A stretch of 51,148 bases of DNA from Deltaproteobacteria bacterium (GTDB lineage Bacteria > Myxococcota_A > Polyangia > JACPQR01): NCBI GenBank assembly GCA_016190375.1, contig JACPQR010000089.1, forward strand, positions 1 through 51,148. Direction: 5' to 3'. Made by a program: the position numbers and the translations under genes. The notes beneath the pieces are model-generated. The model was not told the DNA's origin and searched no databases. It saw only the letters and a list, made by a program, of their open reading frames with translations. Positions 16,218 to 25,630 of the stretch are shown piece by piece (within the stretch, counting starts at the first letter, position 1; every line of letters begins with the position of its first letter).

Positions 16218-17513
16218 CTATCGCGTCCCCGGCAAGGGCTGCAGGTCGGCGTTGAGCACGGTCACGCCGTTCTCCTCCACGCGCAGGCGCCGCTCCTGCG
16301 TCCGGTAGCCCCGGCACCGCACGACGACGGTGTACGCTCCAGGCGGCACGTCGATCTCGAAGGCTCCCTCCGCGTCCGTCGTCGCCTCGAGGCCGATCGG
16401 CTGCACCGTGATCGACGCCTCGAGCGGCGCGCCCGCCAGCGAGCTCACCACGCCCCGGATCTGACCCTGGGGGAGCGCGCGCTCCAGGACCTGCTCGATG
16501 GTGAGCGTCTGGCCGGCAGGCAGATCGACCGTCCGCTCGGCGTCGAGGTGCCCGTCGGCCGCGATCGAGAGCGTCAGCCTACCCGCCCGGAGCTCGCGCG
16601 CCTCGAAGCCGCCGTCGCCGCCGGTCGTGACCTCGGTCGTCCCTCCCTCGGACACCACCCGCACCCGCGCGCCGGCGATGCCATGTCGGTCGGCGTCGAG
16701 CACGCTGCCGACGAGATGGGACGTCGCGGGCGCGGCGGGCGGAGGCGGGCTCTGCCTCGGGGCGGGCTCGGGCGGTGGGCTCGGGGCGACGATCCGCGTC
16801 GTCGGGCGGGGCCGCGGCGCCGTCCCCAGGGAAGCCGACACGCCCGCGAGGAGCATCTTCGCGTCCGTGGGCGACGGTTCCGCGTTCGGCTGGAGCACCT
16901 GCGCATAGCGCACGAACGGTCCGACCCGCAGCACGCGGCCGACCGGCGCCTCGAGGCCGATGCCGGCCGAGAAGGTGGGCCGCACCTCACCCCCTGTCGC
17001 GGCGACTCCGCCGTCGGCGCCGACCCAGAGGCCCGAGACGATGGTCGGCTCGGTCTCGGGATCCCACGAGGTCGCGGCCAGTGGACGAAGGCGCCCCCCT
17101 GCGCTCAGTGTGAACGCCCGCCCGCCGGCCGGCTGATCGCCCGGGACGAAGTGGATGAGGCCCGCCGCGAGCTCGGCTCCGGCGATCGGAGCGGGTGCCC
17201 ACTCGCCTCGAAGCGACAGGTCCCCGCCCGGCCCGAAGAGGTCGGACTGGGGAGGAGAAACGAAGAACGCCGCCGCGGATTCGACGCGCCCGCTCATCCT
17301 CGCGCAGCCGGACGCCCCAACGAGCAGCGCCGAGAGGAGGACGCGTCGCGAGACATGCCCGCCGGAGGGATCGAACAGGAAGGCGGGAAGGCAGGAAGGA
17401 CCGGATCGAATCGGGCGCCTCCCAACCTTCGCGTCTTCCCGTCCAATCTCCGCATGAACCTGGCGCGCGGCGGCGCTGGCCGCGTTGCTGGCGGTCATTC
17501 GACGACCTTTCAT
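16218..17513 (-). CDS. Lipoprotein with two carboxypeptidase-regulatory-like domains
   Basis: A reading of up to 431 residues. A lipoprotein signal (RRVLLSALLVGASGC) is visible but starts at about residue 54, which is too far in. Residues 75-230 are beta-rich, possibly a surface or barrel-like part. After a Pro-rich linker, two carboxypeptidase-regulatory-like (Ig-type) domains follow at about 268-345 and 348-428. No ATG, GTG or TTG lies in frame just before the signal; an out-of-frame ATG at 17356 would read MSR and join it with one extra base, suggesting a frameshift or sequence error. ATG 17513 overlaps the stop of the TSP3 gene as ATGA. Probably outer-membrane or surface attached. Confidence 0.6.
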   Translation of the reverse strand: MKGRRMTASNAASAAARQVHAEIGREDAKVGRRPIRSGPSCLPAFLFDPSGGHVSRRVLLSALLVGASGCARMSGRVESAAAFFVSPPQSDLFGPGGDLSLRGEWAPAPIAGAELAAGLIHFVPGDQPAGGRAFTLSAGGRLRPLAATSWDPETEPTIVSGLWVGADGGVAATGGEVRPTFSAGIGLEAPVGRVLRVGPFVRYAQVLQPNAEPSPTDAKMLLAGVSASLGTAPRPRPTTRIVAPSPPPEPAPRQSPPPPAAPATSHLVGSVLDADRHGIAGARVRVVSEGGTTEVTTGGDGGFEARELRAGRLTLSIAADGHLDAERTVDLPAGQTLTIEQVLERALPQGQIRGVVSSLAGAPLEASITVQPIGLEATTDAEGAFEIDVPPGAYTVVVRCRGYRTQERRLRVEENGVTVLNADLQPLPGTR

Positions 17514-20203
17514 CGCCTTCTCCTTCCGCGCACGACGAGGGCGAGCAGGACGAGCGCGCCGAGGTTGGCCGCTGGTCTGCCGCCGGCGACGGTCCCGACG
17601 AGGCCGCGCGTGTCCTTGCAGCCGCAGGAGCAGCCGCCGTCTGCGACCGGATCGAGGCCGTCGGGAGGGCCGGAGTCGAGCTCGCCCGGGCCGGCGTCGG
17701 GCGATCCGGCGTCCTCGGGATCACCGTCCGGTCCCGCGTCGGCCCCCGCGTCCTCGCCTCCGGCGTCCGGTCCCGCGTCCGCGGGCCAGACGTCCTCGTC
17801 GCAGGCGTCGCCCGCGCCGTCGCCGTCCGCGTCCGCCTGATCCTCGTTGGCGTCGTCGGGGCAGTTGTCCGCGGAGTCGCACAGGCCGTCGCCGTCCGAG
17901 TCGCCGGGCGCGTCGTCAGGGCAGGGATCGCAGGCGTCGCCCGCGCCGTCGCCGTCCGCGTCCGCCTGGTCGGAGTTGGCGTCGCCGGGGCAGTTGTCCG
18001 CGGAGTCGCAGAGGCCGTCGCCGTCCGGGTCGTCGGGCGCGTCGAGCGGGCAGGCGTCGCAGGCGTCGCCCGCGCCGTCCGAGTCGGTGTCCTCCTGGGC
18101 CGGGTTCGCGACGGCCGGGCAGTTGTCGCCGGCGTCGCAGGCGCCGTCGCCGTCGGTGTCGAGCGCGCCGCCATCGGGGCAGGGGTCGCAGTCGTCGCCC
18201 ACGCCGTCCGAGTCCCCGTCAGTCTGATCCGGGTTCGCCCGGTCGGGGCAGTTGTCGCTCGCGTTGCAGAGGCCGTCGCCGTCGCGGTCCTCGGGCGGCG
18301 CGTCGTCGGGGCAGGCGTCGCAGTCGTTGCCCTCGCCGTCTGCGTCGCTGTCGCCCTGGCCCGCGTTGGCGACGTCGGGGCAGTTGTCCGCCGAGTTGCA
18401 CGCTCCATCACCATCGCGGTCCTCGGGCGGCGCGTCGTCGGGGCAGGCGTCGCAGTCGTCACCCTCGCCATCGCCGTCGCGATCCGACTGGCCGGCGTTG
18501 GCGCTGTCGGGGCAGTTGTCGGAGGAGTTGCACAGGCCGTCGCCGTCGCGGTCCTCCGGGGGCGCATCGTCCGGGCAGGAGTCGCAGACGTCGCCCTCGC
18601 CGTCCCCGTCGCCGTCGCCCTGCGCGGCGTTCCACGTGTCGGGGCAGTTGTCGCTGGCGTTGCACGCTCCGTCACCGTCGCGGTCCTCCGGTGGCGCGTC
18701 GTCGGGGCAAGCGTCGCACGCGTCGCCCTCGCCATCCGAGTCGCGGTCGTCCTGGCCCGGGTCCGCGACGAGCGGGCAGTCGTCGTCGAGGTCGTGGACG
18801 CCGTCCCCGTCGCCGTCACGCCTCACAGCGAGGTCCGTGGCCACGAGCGAGCCGCCGGCGCCGCCCTCGGGTGGCGGGCTGTAGGTGGCCACGTTCGACA
18901 CGACCGTACCGTCCGGCACGTCGTCGACCACGACGTCGAAGACGACGTCCCTGAACCCGCCGGCGGGGATCCAGACCTGGTCGACGCGCAGCTCGCCGGG
19001 AACCGAGACGTCCACGCCGCCTCCGTCGTCGGCGAGCGTCCACGACGCCGCCTCGGGCGGGATCGGATCGGTGACGTCCACCGTTCCCCCCGTCGTCCCC
19101 GTGTTGGCGAGGTGGATCGCGTAGCGCACCGTGTCGCCGACGGACGGGACGCCGTCGCCGTCGGCGTCGGTCAGGAGCGTCCAGCTCTTGGTCGAGTCGA
19201 CGTCGAGCACGGGCTCGTAGACGTCGACCTCGACCACGTTGAACACGACCCAGACCTTGTCGTTTCCGGCGCGGTAGACCACGTCCACCGAGGTGTCGAA
19301 TGGGCTCAGGGCCCCGGTCGCGTCGAACTCGTCGATGTCGACGCCGATGGTCTCGGTCTGATCCGGCTGCGTCGTGTTGATCGTGTGGTTGTAGGGGTTG
19401 TTCGCGGGGTTGACGGCGTCCGACAGCATCAACGACAGCCCTCCAGGCGAGCCCGTGACCTCGACCTGTTCGAGCCCGCCTCCGCCGACGTCGCCGTCGA
19501 GGACGTAGAACGTCAGCGTGCCGGCCGCGGGGTCGTCGACCTCGAAGCCCGACAGCGTCAGCGTGGTCTGGCTGTTCGTGTGCTCCTCGATCCCGTGGTA
19601 GAGGAGGATGTGGCGGCTCGCGGCGCCAGGATCGTCGTACACGAGCACGAGCGCGAAGGAGGCGTTGTCCGTGGACCCGTTCTGCGCGCGAGCGGCGAAG
19701 CCGTCCACGACCCAGTCGCCCTGCAGGCTGCCGCCCGCGGCGGCCACGAGATCCGCGACGTCGCGATGACAGGCCTGGACGTCGTACGTGCCCGCGCCCA
19801 CGTGACAGTAGCAGGCGCTGGCGACCACCGCGGTCGGAGCGCCGTTCGGGACCGTGACGACCACGTCGCGATCGATCGTCTCACCGGCGCCTTCCGCGCA
19901 CTCCCGGTCGTTGACGGTCCCCGCCCAGTACACGAAGGCCGAGCGTGCCGCCGCTCCCACCGGCACGTCCGCCGCTCCGATGGAGACCACGGCCGGCTGC
20001 GCCAGGGCGTCGACCTGCGTCGTGTCCGCGTCGGCGGGCGTGTCCTCGGCCATGGGCGCCCCTGTCGCGAAGAACCCGACCGATCCGGACCACTCGGCCC
20101 GCAGCAGGATCGGCTCCTGCGCCGCCGCGGGCGCGGCCGACGCGAGCCAGCAGGCGACGAACGCGCCGCGCGCGACCCGGCGGAGCACGCCCGATTGTCG
20201 CAT
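17510..20203 (-). CDS. Surface protein with DUF11 and thrombospondin type 3 repeats, MYXO-CTERM
   Basis: An 897-residue secreted protein. A signal peptide is visible (MRQSGVLRRVARGAFVACWLASAAPAAA). The N-terminal half is a large beta-rich domain with paired cysteines. A DUF11-like repeat follows (VPSVGDTVRYAIHLANTGTTGG). From about residue 525 there are many calcium-binding thrombospondin type 3 units (DxDGDGxCNxxDNCPD). A Pro/Ala/Gly-Asp linker leads to GCSCGC, a hydrophobic helix and RGRRRR, the MYXO-CTERM sorting signal. That signal predicts cell-surface anchoring in Myxococcota. ATG 20203 was chosen over 20287 because the signal peptide starts there. Confidence 0.85.
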   Translation of the reverse strand: MRQSGVLRRVARGAFVACWLASAAPAAAQEPILLRAEWSGSVGFFATGAPMAEDTPADADTTQVDALAQPAVVSIGAADVPVGAAARSAFVYWAGTVNDRECAEGAGETIDRDVVVTVPNGAPTAVVASACYCHVGAGTYDVQACHRDVADLVAAAGGSLQGDWVVDGFAARAQNGSTDNASFALVLVYDDPGAASRHILLYHGIEEHTNSQTTLTLSGFEVDDPAAGTLTFYVLDGDVGGGGLEQVEVTGSPGGLSLMLSDAVNPANNPYNHTINTTQPDQTETIGVDIDEFDATGALSPFDTSVDVVYRAGNDKVWVVFNVVEVDVYEPVLDVDSTKSWTLLTDADGDGVPSVGDTVRYAIHLANTGTTGGTVDVTDPIPPEAASWTLADDGGGVDVSVPGELRVDQVWIPAGGFRDVVFDVVVDDVPDGTVVSNVATYSPPPEGGAGGSLVATDLAVRRDGDGDGVHDLDDDCPLVADPGQDDRDSDGEGDACDACPDDAPPEDRDGDGACNASDNCPDTWNAAQGDGDGDGEGDVCDSCPDDAPPEDRDGDGLCNSSDNCPDSANAGQSDRDGDGEGDDCDACPDDAPPEDRDGDGACNSADNCPDVANAGQGDSDADGEGNDCDACPDDAPPEDRDGDGLCNASDNCPDRANPDQTDGDSDGVGDDCDPCPDGGALDTDGDGACDAGDNCPAVANPAQEDTDSDGAGDACDACPLDAPDDPDGDGLCDSADNCPGDANSDQADADGDGAGDACDPCPDDAPGDSDGDGLCDSADNCPDDANEDQADADGDGAGDACDEDVWPADAGPDAGGEDAGADAGPDGDPEDAGSPDAGPGELDSGPPDGLDPVADGGCSCGCKDTRGLVGTVAGGRPAANLGALVLLALVVRGRRRR

Positions 20204-20308
20204 CTTCGTCAGCGAATCGGGAAGCAGCTCGATCTCGACATGCGCCGCACGAACGGCCATATTCTCGCGAGCCTGAGCCACCGCCACACGACAGCTACGG
20301 CAACCGAC

Positions 20309-20314
20309 AGGAGG
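20309..20314 (+). promoter_or_regulatory. Strong ribosome binding site
   Basis: AGGAGG sits 8 bases before the ATG at 20323 and fixes the start of the TRASH/YHS lipoprotein. Confidence 0.85.
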
Positions 20315-20322
20315 TAGTTAAG

Positions 20323-20649
20323 ATGCGCGTTCTCGCAGGTTCACTCTCGCTGGCGTTCTTGGTCGCCGGATGTGGGGGCGGCACCCCGGAGCCCGAGACC
20401 GCCGCCGAGCACCACGAGGAGCACGAAGGCGATGCCGAGCACGGCGATCCGGCCGCGGCCGCCGATGCCCAGGCGTCGTTCGAGGGAGCTCCCCCTGTCG
20501 GCGCGCACGCCCTCTGCCCGGTGAGCGGCGAGGCCTTCTCCGTGTCGGCGGAGACCCAGACCGCCGAATACCAGGGCCGCACCTACGCGTTCTGCTGCCC
20601 CCGCTGCAAGGGCCGCTTCGAGGCCAATCCCGCCTCGTTCGTCCATTGA
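20323..20649 (+). CDS. Lipoprotein with YHS/TRASH-type metal-binding domain
   Basis: A 108-residue lipoprotein. Signal and lipobox are visible (LSLAFLVAGCGG, Cys at residue 17). A His/Glu-rich linker (EHHEEHEGDAEHGD) could bind metal. The C-terminal half has CPVSGEAF and then YAFCCPRCKGRFEANP, the YHS/TRASH arrangement of spaced cysteines found in heavy-metal-handling proteins. A periplasmic or outer-membrane metal-binding role is likely. It is divergent from the TSP3 gene. Confidence 0.8.
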   Translation: MRVLAGSLSLAFLVAGCGGGTPEPETAAEHHEEHEGDAEHGDPAAAADAQASFEGAPPVGAHALCPVSGEAFSVSAETQTAEYQGRTYAFCCPRCKGRFEANPASFVH

Positions 20650-20716
20650 GCGCGGGTGGGTCTGCGCCCCCCCCGCGGACCCCCCCGCTTCGGCGCCCGG
20701 TATGATCGCTCACTAC

Positions 20717-20733
20717 GGCCGAGTTAATCGGCC
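20717..20733 (+). terminator. Stem-loop downstream of the YHS lipoprotein
   Basis: GGCCGA (20717-20722) pairs with TCGGCC (20728-20733) around a GTTAA loop and is followed by TTCGTT. It lies between convergent genes and could end transcription, although the following T-tract is short. Confidence 0.35.
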
Positions 20734-20791
20734 TTCGTTCGCTGTCGCGACGACATGGCGGAGCTCGGTTTGCACCCCCGGCTGCGAGCCG

Positions 20792-22444
20792 CTACCACTG
20801 GTCGGCCCAGGACTCGACCGTGTCGTCGATGATCGTGAGCTCGAAGACGGCCTGGCCTGAGCGGTTGGCGATCTCGCTTCCGTCGGCTGCCTTCTCGACC
20901 GTGTCCCAGTCCCCGCGTGTGTACTTGTACTCGAAGGCGGCGCCGCAAGGCAGGTCGACGGTGGCGACCCACAGCGTGGAGCCGAGGCGGGCGAAGGAGA
21001 GGCCGGCCGCGTCCCAGCCGCCCAGCTCCGGGCGGTCGCCCGCGAGGGAGACGGTGCCGCCGAGCCCGTCCGTGATCTCGGGCACGGTGACCGAGAGCTC
21101 CACCGTGCAGGCGAGGTCGCCCTGCACCTCGACCGTGGCCTCGGCAGTGGCGCCGCGGAGCGCGGCCTCGATCACCGCGGAGCCCTCCGAGACGCCGGAG
21201 ACGATCCCGTCGGACCCGACCGAGGCCACGTCGGGCGACCTGCTCGCGAGCCCGGCCTCCTCGCTCGGCCAGGTGAGCCGGGTCCGACCTCCGTGGAGCG
21301 CCTCGACCGCCACGGCGGTGGTGCTCGACGGACCGGACGCCGCGATCCGTTCCGAGTAGAGGTGGAGCTCGAGCGAGGTCACGGCCTGGTCCGCCGGCCG
21401 GTCGCGGCCCAGAAGGAAGCGCAGGATGCTGTCGAGCCGCTCGGCCCAGGCAGCCTCGTCGTGCACCGCGCCCATGGGCTCGAGCGCGCCCACGCGGTCG
21501 CCGAACGCCAGCCCCATCCCGATCGCGACGTCGCGCGCCTCGCGCACGTCGGCCACGCAGTCGGTCATGAAGTGCTCGCCGAGGTCGCCCTCGGCCGAGC
21601 CGCAGTCGAGCCAAAGCCGCTCCGGAGCCTCGCCTGGATAGGACCTGAAGGCCTCGAGCACCGACCGGTCGTTCCACCACAGCGAGGGCGAGACGGCCCC
21701 GATCAGGCCGAAGGTCTCGGGAGCGCACATCGCGACGTGCAGGCTCACGAGCCCCCCGAGGCTCGAGCCCACGAGAGCGGTGCTCGAGCGGCCGCAGCGG
21801 GTCCGGAACGTCGAGTCGACGATCGGCTTGAGCACGTCCGTCAGGAACGCGCAGTAGAGATCGGCCTTGCCGCCCGAGCCGATGTCCGGGTCCGCGTCGG
21901 GCGTGTAGTCGGCGATCCGATCCTCGGTGTTGTGCACCCCGACCACGATGTGCTCCTCGACCTCGCCCGCGGCCTCGAGCGCGTCGAGCGTCTCGTCGAC
22001 CTCCCAGGCCACGCCGAACGCGGCCTTGGCGGGGTCGAACAGGTTCTGGCCGTCGTGCATGTAGAGCACCGGGTATCGCCGCTCCGGCTCCGACTCGTAC
22101 GACGGCGGCAGGTAGATCGTCACGTCCCGAGGGACGAGCCCGGGGAACGGCACGGCCTCGAAGCGCACCAGGCGCTCGCCGATCCGTTCGACCGTCACCT
22201 CCGGCAGCCCGTCCGGAGGCGGGTCGCAGGTCGTGTCCGAGTCGCCGTCCCCATCGGCATCGCCGTCGCCGTCGGCATCTCCATCGGCGTCCGCGTCCGC
22301 GTCCGCGTCCGCGTCTGCGTCCGCGTCCGCGTCGGCGTCGCCGTCGGTGTCGGTGTCGGAGCTGCACGAGGAGCCCTGAAGCGAGATGGCGAGGAGGCTC
22401 GCCGCCGCGATCGATCCGCATGAGCTCGTGAGCTGGGTCGCCAT
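20792..22444 (-). CDS. Esterase-family lipoprotein with acidic repeat linker and starch-binding-like C-terminus
   Basis: A 550-residue protein. A lipoprotein signal (LLAISLQGSSC) is followed by a linker of alternating Asp with Ala or Gly, encoded by hexamer repeats at about 22235-22365. The central domain is an alpha/beta-hydrolase of the Esterase D/Fes type: DVTIYLPPSYE, LYMHDGQNLFD, nucleophile in VGSSLGGLVS, and a possible catalytic His in GAVHDEAAWAERL. Next comes a bacterial Ig-like section, then a CBM20-like region (SLAGDRPELGGWDAAG, FEYKYTRGDWDTVEK). The substrate is unknown; a carbohydrate ester is possible. ATG 22444 directly precedes the signal. Confidence 0.82.
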   Translation of the reverse strand: MATQLTSSCGSIAAASLLAISLQGSSCSSDTDTDGDADADADADADADADADADGDADGDGDADGDGDSDTTCDPPPDGLPEVTVERIGERLVRFEAVPFPGLVPRDVTIYLPPSYESEPERRYPVLYMHDGQNLFDPAKAAFGVAWEVDETLDALEAAGEVEEHIVVGVHNTEDRIADYTPDADPDIGSGGKADLYCAFLTDVLKPIVDSTFRTRCGRSSTALVGSSLGGLVSLHVAMCAPETFGLIGAVSPSLWWNDRSVLEAFRSYPGEAPERLWLDCGSAEGDLGEHFMTDCVADVREARDVAIGMGLAFGDRVGALEPMGAVHDEAAWAERLDSILRFLLGRDRPADQAVTSLELHLYSERIAASGPSSTTAVAVEALHGGRTRLTWPSEEAGLASRSPDVASVGSDGIVSGVSEGSAVIEAALRGATAEATVEVQGDLACTVELSVTVPEITDGLGGTVSLAGDRPELGGWDAAGLSFARLGSTLWVATVDLPCGAAFEYKYTRGDWDTVEKAADGSEIANRSGQAVFELTIIDDTVESWADQW

Positions 22445-22463
22445 CGGCGGTACTGTACCAGCG

Positions 22464-22622
22464 TCAAGCGAGCATGCGGGCCATGAGCGGCCAGGCCCAC
22501 AGGAGCCCAAGCGCCGTGCACGCCGCGCCCGCCGTGCCGGCAACGAACCGCGCCACCGCGGGCCGCCGGCCGATCCGAGCCAGCGGCCCCAGTTTGCGGG
22601 GAAGAGACTCTAGAAGGCGCAC
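22464..22622 (-). CDS. Possible small single-helix membrane protein
   Basis: A 52-codon frame starts at GTG 22622, overlaps the end of the Kazal gene by 13 bases and stops with TGA at 22464. It begins with a basic segment (LPRKLGPLARIGRRPAVAR) and ends with one hydrophobic helix (AGAACTALGLLWAWPL). The overlap and the positive-inside layout are suggestive only. It could be the non-coding shadow of a GC-rich spacer. Confidence 0.3.
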   Translation of the reverse strand: MRLLESLPRKLGPLARIGRRPAVARFVAGTAGAACTALGLLWAWPLMARMLA

Positions 22623-23515
22623 ATGGCGCCGGGGGGCAGGCACTGGTAGCCGGCGAAGCAGTTCACGCAGGACCCACCGTCCGGGCAGCCGGTGTCGCGG
22701 CAGTCGCGGACCGGCGCCGCAACGCAGTGGCCGCCGGCGTCCGGGTAGTCGCCGTCGAGCTCGCAGACCATGCCGTCGGGGCAGGGGAAGCCGGCGATCC
22801 CGCCGCAGAAGATCTCTTCCACGCAGTGGCCGCCGGCGTCGGGGTAGTCGCCATCGAGCTCGCAGACCATGCCGTCGGGGCAGGGGAGGCCGGCGATTCC
22901 CCCGCAGAAGGTCTCCTCGGTGCACTCCCCGGCGTGCGCGACCGAGGTGCCGCCGCTCGCCGCCGTGCAGGCGTTGCCGTAGGTCCGGCCGTCGCAGCCG
23001 CAGACCGGATCGTAGAGCTGGATGCACGCCTCGGGGCGCGGCGCGCAGACGCCCGTGTGGTCGGCGGCGCCGCACTGCTGGTCGGTCGTGTACGCGCAGT
23101 ACTCGCCCTCCTCGCAGGTAAGGCCGAGACGGCCCCCGCAGGGGCGCGGCTCCGGCTCGGGCGGTGGCTCGCACTCTCCCTCGTACGCGACGGAGGTGCC
23201 GGCGCTCGCCGCGAAGCAGGAGTTCGAGTAGGTCTCCCCGTCGCAGCCGCAGACCGGATCGTACAGCTCGATGCAGAACTGCGGGCGCGGCCGGCAGACG
23301 CCGGGCATGTCGTTCGCCCCGCACATCGCCTCGGACGAGTACTCGCAGAACTGGTTGCGGCGACAGGTGTCGCCGAGCCGGGCTCCGCAGGCGCGCCCAC
23401 GGCCTCGTCCGATCCCTTCGCCCGACTCTTCCGTTGCCTGGCCGCCGATGCAGCCGGACATTCCAAGGCCCAGAAGGGCCCCCACCATGAGCAGATTCGC
23501 AGCGTTACGACGCAT
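22610..23515 (-). CDS. Cys-rich lipoprotein with two Kazal-type domains
   Basis: A 301-residue protein. The signal and lipobox are visible (LLGLGMSGC). Two Kazal-type protease-inhibitor-like modules contain the hallmark YDPVCGCDGxTYxNxC (about residues 85-115 and 160-190). Each is preceded by a Cys-rich segment. The C-terminal part contains two near-identical 33-residue units (FCGGIAGLPCPDGMVCELDG type) from a 99-base tandem duplication at 22723-22917. Kazal domains usually inhibit serine proteases, but function in bacteria is unproven. GAGGAG lies 9 bases before ATG 23515, so that start is preferred over GTG 23521. Confidence 0.82.
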   Translation of the reverse strand: MRRNAANLLMVGALLGLGMSGCIGGQATEESGEGIGRGRGRACGARLGDTCRRNQFCEYSSEAMCGANDMPGVCRPRPQFCIELYDPVCGCDGETYSNSCFAASAGTSVAYEGECEPPPEPEPRPCGGRLGLTCEEGEYCAYTTDQQCGAADHTGVCAPRPEACIQLYDPVCGCDGRTYGNACTAASGGTSVAHAGECTEETFCGGIAGLPCPDGMVCELDGDYPDAGGHCVEEIFCGGIAGFPCPDGMVCELDGDYPDAGGHCVAAPVRDCRDTGCPDGGSCVNCFAGYQCLPPGAMCAF

Positions 23516-23705
23516 GATCACCGTCTCCTCGTTTGTCGGGCCGACGCATGCCGGCCGTCCCTTTCACTTGCAGGACGGGCCCCGGCGGCGAATGTCGCAC
23601 CGAAACACGACCACCGTGCGAGAGACGGGCGCGGGTCGGGCCTGGCCGACCACCCCGGGTACCGAGGGCAGCGTCGATCTCTGCAGGCTTGCGGCGGTCT
23701 CGTGT

Positions 23706-23732
23706 GCACGCTCCTGGCGTGAGCCAGGGTGC
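23706..23732 (-). terminator. Stem-loop after dnaK
   Basis: CCTGGC and GCCAGG pair around GTGA, with outer GCAC/GTGC pairing beyond a small bulge. It lies just past the dnaK stop. No T-run follows on the minus strand. The rest of 23516-23740 shows no feature I can support. Confidence 0.4.
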
Positions 23733-23740
23733 GCCTTCGA

Positions 23741-25609
23741 TCAGGCTTCCGCCGGCGGCTCCTCGCCGCCCTCGCCACCTTCGCCCTCCGCGGCGGGCTC
23801 GCCTTCGGAGGCGTAAATCGTCTCGGCGATCCGGTAGGCGCTCGCCTCGAGGCGGGACATCGCCTCCCGGACGCCGTCGAGGTCGTCCTTCTTCTCGACG
23901 AGCGCCCGCAGGGTGTCGACGTCGTCCTTGATCTCCTGGCGCACCTCGGCCGCGATCAGATCGCCGTATTCCTTCAGCGCGTTCTCGCTCGTGTACATCA
24001 GCGCCTCGGCGCGGTTGCACAGCTCCGCGATCTCGCGGCGCGCCGAGTCGCCCTGCAGGTACTTCGCGGCGTCCTCGACCAGCCGGCTGATCTCGTCATC
24101 GTTCAGGCCGCTCGAGGCGACGACGCGCACTCCCTGCGTGCGGCCGGTGCGCAGGTCCTTGGCCGACACGTGGACGATGCCGTTCGCGTCGATGTCGAAG
24201 GTGACCTCGATCTGCGGCACCGCGCGCGGCGCGGGAGGGATCCCGGACAGCTCGAAGCGCGCGAGGCTCTTGTTGTCGGCGGCCATCTGGCGCTCGCCCT
24301 GGAGGACGTGGATCGGAACGAACGGCTGGTTGTCGACGCTGGTCGTGAACACCTCGCTCCTGCGCGTCGGGATCGTGGTGTTGCGCGGGATGAGCGGCGT
24401 GAACACGCCGCCGGCAGTCTCGACGCCGAGCGACAGCGGAGTCACGTCGAGCAGGAGCACCTCGCCGACCTCGCCCGTGAGCGCCGCGCCCTGGATCGCC
24501 GCTCCCACCGCGACGACCTCGTCCGGGTTGACGCCCTTGTGCGGCGGCCGCTCGAAGAACTCGGAGACCCTCTTCTGGACGAGCGGCATCCTCGTCTGGC
24601 CGCCGACCAGGATCACCTCGTGGATGTCCTTCGGAGTCAGGCCCGCGTCCTCCAGCGCCTTCTTGCACGGCTCGAGGGACCTGTCGACGAGCTCCTCGAC
24701 TATCGACTCGAGCTCCGAGCGCCTGAGCGTCCGGATGAGGTGCTTCGGGCCCGAGGCGTCGGCCGCGATGAAGGGGAGGTTGATCTCGGTCTCGAGCGAC
24801 GACGACAGCTCGTGCTTGGCCTTCTCCGCGGCCTCCTTGAGCCGCTGCAGCGCCATCCGGTCCTTGAGCAGGTCGATCTTGTGCTCGCCGCGGAACGCCT
24901 CGGCGAGGTGCTTGATGATGGACTGATCGAAGTCCTCGCCGCCGAGGTAGGTGTCGCCGTTCGTCGCCTTCACGGAGAAGACGCCGCCCGCCAGCTCGAG
25001 GATCGAGATGTCGAACGTGCCGCCGCCGAGGTCGTAGACCGCGATCCGCTCTTTCTCCTGCCTGTCGAGGCCGTACGCGAGCGCGGCGGCCGTCGGCTCG
25101 TTGATGATCCGCTTGACCTCGAGGCCCGCGATCTTGCCGGCGTCCTTGGTGGCCTGCCGCTGCGCGTCGTCGAAGTACGCGGGGACCGTGACGACCGCCT
25201 CGATCACCGGCTCGCCCAGGAAAGCCTCGGCGATGGCCTTCATCTGGCCGAGGATCATCGCGGAGATCTCGGGAGGGCTGTAGCTCCGCCCCTGGATCGC
25301 GATCCACGCGTCGCCGCCCTCGGAAGGGACGATCTTGTACACGGCGGTCGTCGCGTGCCGCGTGGAGACCTCGGAGTCGAAGCGCCTCCCCATCAGCCTC
25401 TTGACCGCGGAGACGGTGTTCTCAGGGTTCGTCAGCGCCTGGCGCTTGGCGATCTGGCCGACGAGCCGCTCTCCCTGCGTGGTGAAGCCGACGATGGAGG
25501 GAGTCGTCCGGCTTCCCTCCTTGTTGGGGATGACGACCGGCTCTCCGTTCTCCATCACCGCCACGCACGAGTTCGTCGTGCCCAGGTCTATTCCGATGAC
25601 CTTGCCCAT
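23741..25609 (-). CDS. dnaK: DnaK (Hsp70) chaperone
   Basis: A 622-residue Hsp70. Signatures are visible: [14 protein letters not shown] at the N-terminus, [30 protein letters not shown], and [12 protein letters not shown]. The substrate-binding domain and helical lid follow, ending in a Glu/Gly/Pro-rich tail. DnaK binds unfolded proteins in an ATP cycle driven by DnaJ and reset by GrpE. It is the third gene of hrcA-grpE-dnaK, 21 bases after grpE. The C-terminal tail lacks the EEVD-like end of eukaryotic proteins, as expected for bacteria. Confidence 0.96.
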   Translation of the reverse strand: MGKVIGIDLGTTNSCVAVMENGEPVVIPNKEGSRTTPSIVGFTTQGERLVGQIAKRQALTNPENTVSAVKRLMGRRFDSEVSTRHATTAVYKIVPSEGGDAWIAIQGRSYSPPEISAMILGQMKAIAEAFLGEPVIEAVVTVPAYFDDAQRQATKDAGKIAGLEVKRIINEPTAAALAYGLDRQEKERIAVYDLGGGTFDISILELAGGVFSVKATNGDTYLGGEDFDQSIIKHLAEAFRGEHKIDLLKDRMALQRLKEAAEKAKHELSSSLETEINLPFIAADASGPKHLIRTLRRSELESIVEELVDRSLEPCKKALEDAGLTPKDIHEVILVGGQTRMPLVQKRVSEFFERPPHKGVNPDEVVAVGAAIQGAALTGEVGEVLLLDVTPLSLGVETAGGVFTPLIPRNTTIPTRRSEVFTTSVDNQPFVPIHVLQGERQMAADNKSLARFELSGIPPAPRAVPQIEVTFDIDANGIVHVSAKDLRTGRTQGVRVVASSGLNDDEISRLVEDAAKYLQGDSARREIAELCNRAEALMYTSENALKEYGDLIAAEVRQEIKDDVDTLRALVEKKDDLDGVREAMSRLEASAYRIAETIYASEGEPAAEGEGGEGGEEPPAEA

Positions 25610-25630
25610 GTGCCCCTTCGCGCGGGCGCT

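Noticed and set aside
18000..18900. Regular spacing of repeats that could look like a CRISPR array
   Set aside because: The repeats are in-frame thrombospondin type 3 coding units with variable sequence and no constant spacer length.
17195..20317. Very long plus-strand open frame opposite the TSP3 gene
   Set aside because: It mirrors the repeated Asp-Gly codons on the other strand and has only Val/Ala/Arg repeats, no domains.
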